Assembly (NCBI RefSeq): GCF_900106665.1
Contig: NZ_FNNA01000003.1
Coordinates: forward strand, 248,001 to 312,000
Direction of reading: 5' to 3'
DNA length: 64,000 nucleotides
Origin: Paracoccus sanguinis
GTDB lineage: Bacteria > Pseudomonadota > Alphaproteobacteria > Rhodobacterales > Rhodobacteraceae
Shown here: one piece after another, positions 55,472 to 64,000 of the stretch
Layout: each line of letters starts with the position of its first letter
Position numbering within the stretch: the stretch's first letter is position 1
Notes under the pieces: model-generated
Told to the model about the DNA's origin: nothing
Seen by the model: only the letters and a program-made list of their open reading frames with translations
Databases searched by the model: none
Position numbers and translations under genes: made by a program

Positions 55472-57628
55472 ATGATGCAGCCCCCCTCCCCCGCCCGCGC
55501 GCCGCACGCCCCCCCGGCCACGCCGGACCACCCGCACCGGATGCCGCCCGGCGCGCAGGAGCTGGCGATCCACGATCCCCTTGCCGACAGCTTCCCGCCG
55601 GGACTTCAGGGCCGGCTGCTCTGGGGCATCGCCGTCGCCTTCTCGGTGTTCCAGATCGCCACCGCGGCGCATTTCATCGACCTGCCGAGCCAGGTCGTGC
55701 GGGCGATGCACGTGGGCTTCCTGATGCTGCTGGTTTTCCCGCTGATCGCGCTGGCCCGCGGCAGGGGCCCGGCCGTGCAGGCCGCGGCCTGGGCGCTGGC
55801 CCTGACCGGCGGCGCGGTCGCGATCTACCAGTGGGTCGAGTACGAGCCGCTGCTGCTGCGCGCCGGCGACCCCAGCCAGATGGACCTCGTGATCGGGGTG
55901 CTGGCGCTGATCACCGTGTTCCTCGCCGCCTGGGCCGAGATGGGGATCGCGCTGCCGATCATCGCCGGGGTGTTCCTGCTCTACTGCTTCTTCGGGCAGT
56001 ATGCGCCGGGGCTCTTGCAGACCCGCGGCTATGACGCGGCGCAGGTGATCGAGCACATGGCCTATGGGACGGAAGGGATCTACGGCATCCCGACCTATGT
56101 CAGCTCTTCCTACATCTTCCTCTTCATCCTGTTCGGGGCGTTCCTCGAAAAGGCCGGGATGATCAAGCTCTTCACCGACGTGTCGCTGGGTCTGGTCGGG
56201 CACCTGCTCGGCGGGCCGGCCAAGGTGGCGGTGTTTTCGTCGGCGCTGATGGGCACGATCTCGGGCTCGGGCGTGGCCAACGTCGTGACCACCGGGCAGT
56301 TCACCATCCCGCTGATGAAGCGCTTCGGCTATCGCCCGGCCTTCGCCGGCGGGGTCGAGGCGACCGCCTCGATGGGTGGGCAGATCATGCCGCCGGTGAT
56401 GGGCGCCGTCGCCTTCATCATGGCCGAGACGCTGGGCGTGCACTACGTCGAGATCGTCAAGGCGGCGCTCATCCCCGCGATCCTCTATTTCGGCGCGGCG
56501 TTCTGGATGGTCCACCTCGAGGCCGGGCGGCGCGGGCTGGTGGGGATGCCCAAGTCGCAGCTTCCCTCGCCCATGGCGGCGCTGAAGGAGGGCTGGTATC
56601 TGATCCTGCCGCTCGCAGTGCTGGTTTGGCTGCTCTTTTCCGGCACCACCCCGCTGTACGCGGGCACCATCGGCCTGGCGCTGACGATCGTGCTGATCCT
56701 CGGCGGGTCGGTGGCGCTGGGGCTGCCCTCGGTGGTGCTGCGCGCCATCGTCTGGGTCGGGCTCGGGCTCATCTGCGCGTGGATCTTTTCGCAGGACCTG
56801 CGGCTGTCGATGCCGCTGGTCGGCGCGCTCGTCTCGGCGCTGATCCTGCTCAACGCGCTGACCCGCGGCGGGCGGGCGACGGTCGCGATGGTCGTGGACA
56901 GCCTTGCCGACGGGGCCAAGACGGCGCTGCCGGTCGGCGTGGCCTGTGCGCTGGTCGGCATCGTGATCGGCACGATGACCCTGACCGGGGCGGCCACCAC
57001 CTTCGGCGGCTTCATCGTCTCGGTGGGCGAGAGCAACCTGTTCCTGTCGCTGGTCCTGACGATGGTGACCTGCCTCATCCTCGGGATGGGGATTCCGACG
57101 ATCCCCAACTACATCATCACCTCGACCATCGCCGGGGGCGCGCTCTTGCAGCTGGGCGTGCCGCTGATCGTCAGCCACATGTTCGTGTTCTACTTCGGCA
57201 TCCTGGCCGACCTGACCCCGCCGGTGGCGCTGGCCTGCTTTGCCGCCGCCCCCATCGCGCGCGAGTCGGGCCTCAAGATCAGCATGGAGGCGATCAAGAT
57301 CGCCGCCGCGGGCTTCGTGATCCCGTTCATGGCGGTCTACACCCCCGCCCTGATGCTGCAGGACGGCGGGCCGCTTGCCACCGCCATCGGCTACGCGCCG
57401 GCGGTGGTCTATATCGTGGTCAAGACGGTGCTGGCGATCGGCCTGTGGGGGATCGCGGTGATCGGGTGGATGGGCCGCAAGCTGAACCTGGCCGAGCGCG
57501 CCTTTGCGATGATCTCGGCCTTCATGCTCGTCTATGCCGCGACGTGGAGCGATGCGGTGGGCTTTGCCCTGTCGCTCGCCTGCATCGGCTGGATCTGGAT
57601 GAGCCAGCGCCGCGCGGTCGCCGCATGA
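55472..57628 (+). CDS. TRAP transporter fused permease (4TM/12TM), TAXI system
   Basis: This 718-residue protein fuses the small (DctQ) and large (DctM) TRAP membrane subunits, as is normal in TAXI systems. A 45-residue Pro/Ala-rich leader precedes about four helices, then a twelve-helix elevator-type domain with the sodium and substrate motifs GTISGSGVANVVTTGQFTIPLMKR and FGGFIVSVGESN and the pair VEATASMGGQIMPPVMGA / MGIPTIPNYIITS. The DUF1850 gene overlaps its stop by ATGA. Confidence 0.95.
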   Translation: MMQPPSPARAPHAPPATPDHPHRMPPGAQELAIHDPLADSFPPGLQGRLLWGIAVAFSVFQIATAAHFIDLPSQVVRAMHVGFLMLLVFPLIALARGRGPAVQAAAWALALTGGAVAIYQWVEYEPLLLRAGDPSQMDLVIGVLALITVFLAAWAEMGIALPIIAGVFLLYCFFGQYAPGLLQTRGYDAAQVIEHMAYGTEGIYGIPTYVSSSYIFLFILFGAFLEKAGMIKLFTDVSLGLVGHLLGGPAKVAVFSSALMGTISGSGVANVVTTGQFTIPLMKRFGYRPAFAGGVEATASMGGQIMPPVMGAVAFIMAETLGVHYVEIVKAALIPAILYFGAAFWMVHLEAGRRGLVGMPKSQLPSPMAALKEGWYLILPLAVLVWLLFSGTTPLYAGTIGLALTIVLILGGSVALGLPSVVLRAIVWVGLGLICAWIFSQDLRLSMPLVGALVSALILLNALTRGGRATVAMVVDSLADGAKTALPVGVACALVGIVIGTMTLTGAATTFGGFIVSVGESNLFLSLVLTMVTCLILGMGIPTIPNYIITSTIAGGALLQLGVPLIVSHMFVFYFGILADLTPPVALACFAAAPIARESGLKISMEAIKIAAAGFVIPFMAVYTPALMLQDGGPLATAIGYAPAVVYIVVKTVLAIGLWGIAVIGWMGRKLNLAERAFAMISAFMLVYAATWSDAVGFALSLACIGWIWMSQRRAVAA

Positions 57629-57996
57629 GCGCCTGCCTCATGGCCGGGGCCGTGGCCCTGGCTGTGAGTAGCGGCTTCTCCCTCGGCTGGACCCACTCGG
57701 TCGAGCGGGTCCGCTGGGAGGAGCGCTGGCGCGTCGAGGGCAACCGGCTGGTGCTGGCCGAGGCGCGGGTGCGCGGCTCGGGCGCGGGGATGGAGCCCGG
57801 CGAGGGTGCGGTCGAGCGCGACGGCTGGTGGGTCTGGCAGCCGGAGCGGTCCGTCCCCGAGGTGACGCTCGCCGCGTCGGGGGCGACGGGCGGCGGCTGG
57901 ACGCTCTGCACCGACGGCGGCTGCCGCGAACTGGGCGCGGTCGCGGGCGCGCCGGTGACGCTGCGGCCCTGCCCCGAGGGCACCGTGGGCGGCTGA
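57625..57996 (+). CDS. DUF1850 protein of the TAXI-TRAP operon
   Basis: This 123-residue protein fits DUF1850, a family found next to TAXI permeases. A hydrophobic N-terminus (MSACLMAGAVALAVSSGF) suggests export or anchoring, followed by LGWTHSVERVRWEERWRVEG, the family core, and GAGMEPGEGAV. Its ATG overlaps the permease stop (ATGA). Its role is not established; position suggests a third subunit or assembly factor. A repeat hairpin begins 8 bp after its stop. Confidence 0.85.
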   Translation: MSACLMAGAVALAVSSGFSLGWTHSVERVRWEERWRVEGNRLVLAEARVRGSGAGMEPGEGAVERDGWWVWQPERSVPEVTLAASGATGGGWTLCTDGGCRELGAVAGAPVTLRPCPEGTVGG

Positions 57997-58003
57997 TGCC
58001 GGA

Positions 58004-58062
58004 CCGGGGGGCTGTCTGCCCCCCGGACCCCCCGAGGATATTTTTGTCCAGCCCGAGGGGGG
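58004..58062 (+). repeat. Interspersed hairpin repeat, copy A
   Basis: A perfect 9-bp stem CCGGGGGGC (58004-58012) / GCCCCCCGG (58018-58026) with loop TGTCT is followed by ACCCCCCGAGGATATTTTTG and TCCAGCCCGAGGGGGG. The copy at 30091-30140 shares the same order of elements. Here it lies just after the DUF1850 stop and could also end that transcript (ATTTTTG after the stem). A smaller CGCGGG/CCCGCG hairpin at 58130-58145 precedes the potA stop. Confidence 0.72.
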
Positions 58063-58150
58063 CCTCGGGTTGCGAGGGGAGCGAGGCTATTCACGGGCCG
58101 GTGGCTCGTCTTCCGCCGAGCCTGCGGAGCGCGGGCAGACCCGCGGGGTG

Positions 58151-59328
58151 TCAGCGGAACAGGATCAGCGAGCCGGGCGACCAGCCGACGCGGACGCGGG
58201 TGCCGAGGTCCGGCAACTCGCGCCCGAAGACGTTGCGCATCGAGATCCGCACCTCGTGCTCGCCGTCGAACCCCTCGCCCGCGAGCATCACGTCGTAATA
58301 GCTCATGTCGCCGTAATAGACGACCTCGTCGATGATCCCCTCGGTCACGCGGTCGCTGGCCGGAGCGTTCGCGGCGAGCAGCGTCACCGCCTCGGGGCGG
58401 AAGCCGATCGAGGGGCTGGCGTCGCCCGCGTCCGCGTGGCTGACGTTGGCGGCGGGAATGTCCACCCGGCCGAAGCCCGGCGCCTCGACCGTCACCGCGT
58501 CGCGGCTTTCGCCCAGGATGCGGGCCGGCAGGAAGTTCATCACCCCGATGAAATCCGCGACCCGGCGGCTCGCCGGGCGGGTGTAGAGCGCCTCGGCCGA
58601 GTCGAGCTGGGCGATCTGGCCCTCGAACATGACGGCGATCCGGTCGGACATGACCAGCGCCTCCTCCTGGTCGTGGGTCACGAGGACGAAGGTGATGCCG
58701 ACCTGCCGTTGCAGCTTGATCAGCTCGAGCTGCATCTGCTCGCGCATCTTGCGGTCGAGCGCCGAGAGCGGCTCATCCAGGAGCAGCACCTTGGGCTTGA
58801 GGATCAGCGCCCGCGCCAGCGCCACCCGCTGCCGCTGCCCGCCCGAGAGCGCGTGCGCCGCCCGCGCCCCGTAGCCGCGCAAGCCCACCATCGCCAGCGC
58901 CTCATCCACCGCCGCCGCCTTGTCGGCGCGCGAGCGCGGGTCGCGGCGCAGACCGAAGGCCACGTTCTCGGCCACCGTCAGGTGTGGGAAGATGGCGTAG
59001 GACTGGAACACCATGTTCGTGGGCCGGACGTTGGCCGGCACGTCCGCCATGTCCTTGCCGTCGATCAGCACCACCCCGGAGGAGATGTCCTCGAACCCGG
59101 CGATGGTTCTGAGCAGCGTGGTCTTGCCGCAGCCCGACGGCCCGAGCAGCGAGAAGAACTCGGCCTCGCGGATGGTCAGGTCGATGCCCCTGAGCGCGTG
59201 GTAATCGCCGTAGTACTTGTGCACCTCGCGGCACTCGATCATCGGCTTGCGCTCGGCGATGGGCGTCGGGCGGCCGGCGGCATCGCGGGCCGGGGCGTAG
59301 CTCGGGGCGGGTTGCGCGTGTGGGGCGG

Positions 59329-59332
<4 letters not shown>
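58151..59332 (-). CDS. potA: Polyamine-type ABC transporter ATPase
   Basis: This 393-residue ATPase energises uptake of spermidine or putrescine in its family. It has Walker A GPSGCGKTT, Q-loop VFQSYAIFPH, signature LSGGQRQR, Walker B VLLLDEPLSALD and the switch histidine THDQEEA, followed by a C-terminal TOBE regulatory domain (about 290-393, with IGFRPEAV). A 30-residue Ala/Pro-rich leader precedes the ABC core. Start is GTG overlapping the potC stop (GTGA). The set potB-potC-potA is complete except for a binding protein. Confidence 0.92.
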
Positions 59333-62576
<3,244 letters not shown>

Positions 62577-62616
62577 TCCGCGACGCCGCGCGCCGCGCGC
62601 GCGGCACGAGCCCGGA

Positions 62617-62649
62617 CCGCCGCCCCCGACCGGGGCGGCGGTTTTCGTT
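62617..62649 (+). terminator. Rho-independent terminator of the TRAP binding-protein gene
   Basis: CCGCCGCCCC (62617-62626) pairs perfectly with GGGGCGGCGG (62632-62641) around a 5-nt loop, followed by TTTTCGTTT. A classical terminator. Confidence 0.9.
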
Positions 62650-62707
62650 TGTGCGGGGCGGCGGGTGGACTGGAGCGCCTCGGAGGGGTCGCTCGACCCC
62701 CGTTCGG

Positions 62708-62737
62708 AAATGAAGAAGGGCGGCCCGAGGGCCGCCC
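62708..62737 (-). terminator. Terminator of the TRAP large permease gene
   Basis: On the minus strand GGGCGGCC and GGCCGCCC (plus strand 62718-62725 / 62730-62737, 4-nt loop) are followed by TTCTTCATTT. It lies 21 bp past the permease stop. Confidence 0.7.
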
Positions 62738-62758
62738 ATTTATCGTCGGGGCTGCGCG

Positions 62759-64000
62759 TCAGTTCGACGGCGGGGCGAGGCCCGGCGGAGGACCGGAGAG
62801 CCCACCCGCCGCCGGTGCCGGCGCAGCGGGTGCCGGAGCCGCAGGCGCCGCAGGGGCAGCCGGGGCCGGGGCCGGGCTGCCGAAGTTCGGCGCGCCCAGT
62901 CCCCCCAGCCCACCCGAGGCCGGCGCTGCGGGCGCCGGGGCCGGCGCCGGGGTGCCGAAGTTCGGCGTCCCGAGACCGCCCAGCCCACCCGCGGCCGGCG
63001 CCGCGGGGGCACCCGGCGCCGCAGGAGCAGCCGGGGCGCCGAACGGGCTGCCCAGACCGCCGAGCCCGCCGCCCAGGCCGCCACCAAGGCCGCCCAGCCC
63101 GCCGCTGCCGCCGCCCATCGGCACCTCGATGCGGACCTGCGACATGTCCACGGGCTTGCCCTTGTAGTGCATGACCATCTGCGGGAAGGCCATCACAAGC
63201 CCCACCATCACCAGCTGGATCACCACGAAGGGCACCGCCCCCCAATAGATTTGGCTGGTCTTCACCGGCTCCATCATCCGGCCCGTGACCTTGTCCTTGT
63301 AGGGGATCTTGGGCGCCACGGATCGCAGGAAGAACAGCGCGAAGCCGAAGGGCGGGTGCATGAACGAGGTCTGCATGTTGACCCCGAGCAGCACCCCGAA
63401 CCAGATCAGGTCGATCCCCAGCTTCTCGGCCGCCGGCGCCAGCAGCGGCACGATGATGAACGCCAGCTCGAAGAAGTCGAGGAAGAAAGCCAGCAGGAAG
63501 ACGAGGATCGAGACGACGATCAGGAAGCCGTATTCGCCGCCCGGCAGGCTGGTCAGCAGCTCTTCGACCCACAGGTGCCCGTTCACGCCGTAGAAGGTGA
63601 GCGAGAACACCCGCGCGCCGACGAGGATGAACATCACGAAGGACGACAGCCGCGTGGTCGAGGCGAGCGCCTGCGGGATTACCCCGCCGCCCAGCCGGCC
63701 CTTGAGACCGGCGAGGATCAGCGCCCCGACCGCGCCCATCGCGCCGCCCTCGGTCGGCGTGGCGATGCCGAGGAAGATCGTGCCCAGCACCAGGAAGATC
63801 AGCGCCAGCGGCGGGATCAGCACGATGATGACCTGCTGCGCGAGCCGGCTCATCACGTTGGCGCCCATCGACTTGTCGAGCAGCGCCGCGACATAGATCA
63901 CCGCGATGGCCGCCGCCGCCGCGAGGATGTCGGCGTTGGCGCCCTGGGTCGGGTGCAGCCAGTGCCAGAAGCCGTAGAAGACCCCCGCGCCGATCAGCAG
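62759..64000 (-). CDS. TRAP transporter large permease subunit (DctM), 5' end beyond window
   Basis: This partial gene reads without a stop to the window edge, giving 413 residues of a DctM-type elevator permease. Conserved parts are FLGIATPTEGGAMGAVGAL, FLLAFFLDFFELAFIIVPLLAP and VNMQTSFMHPPFGFALFFLRSVAP. After IEVP the normal protein would end, but 119 further residues follow (encoded by 62762-63118), made of Gly/Leu repeats (GGLGGLGGG) and two copies of a GGLGGLGxPNFGxPAPAPA unit. The small DctQ subunit should lie just past the edge. Substrate is inferred to match the convergent TakP-like receptor. Confidence 0.9.
   Translation of the reverse strand: MLIGAGVFYGFWHWLHPTQGANADILAAAAAIAVIYVAALLDKSMGANVMSRLAQQVIIVLIPPLALIFLVLGTIFLGIATPTEGGAMGAVGALILAGLKGRLGGGVIPQALASTTRLSSFVMFILVGARVFSLTFYGVNGHLWVEELLTSLPGGEYGFLIVVSILVFLLAFFLDFFELAFIIVPLLAPAAEKLGIDLIWFGVLLGVNMQTSFMHPPFGFALFFLRSVAPKIPYKDKVTGRMMEPVKTSQIYWGAVPFVVIQLVMVGLVMAFPQMVMHYKGKPVDMSQVRIEVPMGGGSGGLGGLGGGLGGGLGGLGSPFGAPAAPAAPGAPAAPAAGGLGGLGTPNFGTPAPAPAPAAPASGGLGGLGAPNFGSPAPAPAAPAAPAAPAPAAPAPAAGGLSGPPPGLAPPSN

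Overview
This 64-kb window is uniformly GC-rich chromosomal DNA from an alphaproteobacterium, most likely Rhodobacterales (Rhodobacter, Rhodovulum or Paracoccus relatives). The evidence is the gene set: GapR (DUF2312), a stand-alone NDUFS4-type complex I subunit, split YeeE plus DUF6691 genes, a ccmA-B-C-D-G cluster downstream of yajC-secD-secF, several TRAP transporters, an A-type RNase P RNA, and an interspersed hairpin repeat of a kind I associate with Rhodobacteraceae. I see no insertion sequence, prophage, CRISPR array, integrase or compositional island. Genes are tightly packed, with many 1-4 bp stop/start overlaps.

Layout. 0-9 kb: an oxidoreductase with a cupin gene, tRNA-Arg(UCU), acetyltransferase, NDUFS4-like subunit, sodC, uvrB, CmoB-like methyltransferase, ParA-type ATPase, ABM monooxygenase, dipeptidase and tRNA-Thr(UGU). 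9-17 kb: a fused two-domain iron-type ABC permease, an unknown protein, gapR, a split YeeE pair behind an exact match to the SqrR/BigR operator, dtd, and the NHEJ pair ligD-ku. 17-24 kb: a minus-strand run from ileS through two unknown genes to zapA, then an orphan polytopic membrane protein. 24-35 kb: folE2, metZ, terC, uvrD/pcrA, yciB, an alpha/beta hydrolase with an 11-bp tandem array upstream, rpmG, a PAS protein, rnpB and a DUF1223 protein. 35-41 kb: acnA, an RTX protein, and a periplasmic rhodanese / YeeE / small-protein operon. 41-47 kb: yajC-secD-secF, a Mth938/NDUFAF3-like gene, then ccmA-B-C-D-G. 47-54 kb: an M20 hydrolase, mazG, TauE, dusA, a HesB protein, tpiA and a Leu/Ile/Val-type binding protein. 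54-64 kb: a complete TAXI-TRAP operon, a polyamine-type ABC operon without a binding protein, and a DctP-type binding protein facing the end of a TRAP large permease that runs off the window.

Themes. Sulfur handling recurs: two YeeE systems, a rhodanese, TauE, metZ and the disulfide protein CcmG. DNA maintenance is represented by uvrB, uvrD, ligD-ku, mazG, gapR and a ParA ATPase. Membrane and respiratory biogenesis appears as secDF, ccm, NDUFS4 and an NDUFAF3-like gene. Several transporter parts lie apart from their expected partners.

The most unusual signals are non-coding or very small: a phased 11-bp tandem array, a 12-nt G-run array able to form a quadruplex, a 32-codon ORF linked to ccmA and ccmB by overlaps at both ends, convergent gene pairs whose stop codons lie in one shared hairpin stem, and Ala/Pro- or Gly-rich tails on both TRAP proteins at the right edge. 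I found nothing that is clearly a complete new system such as a defence island or biosynthetic cluster.
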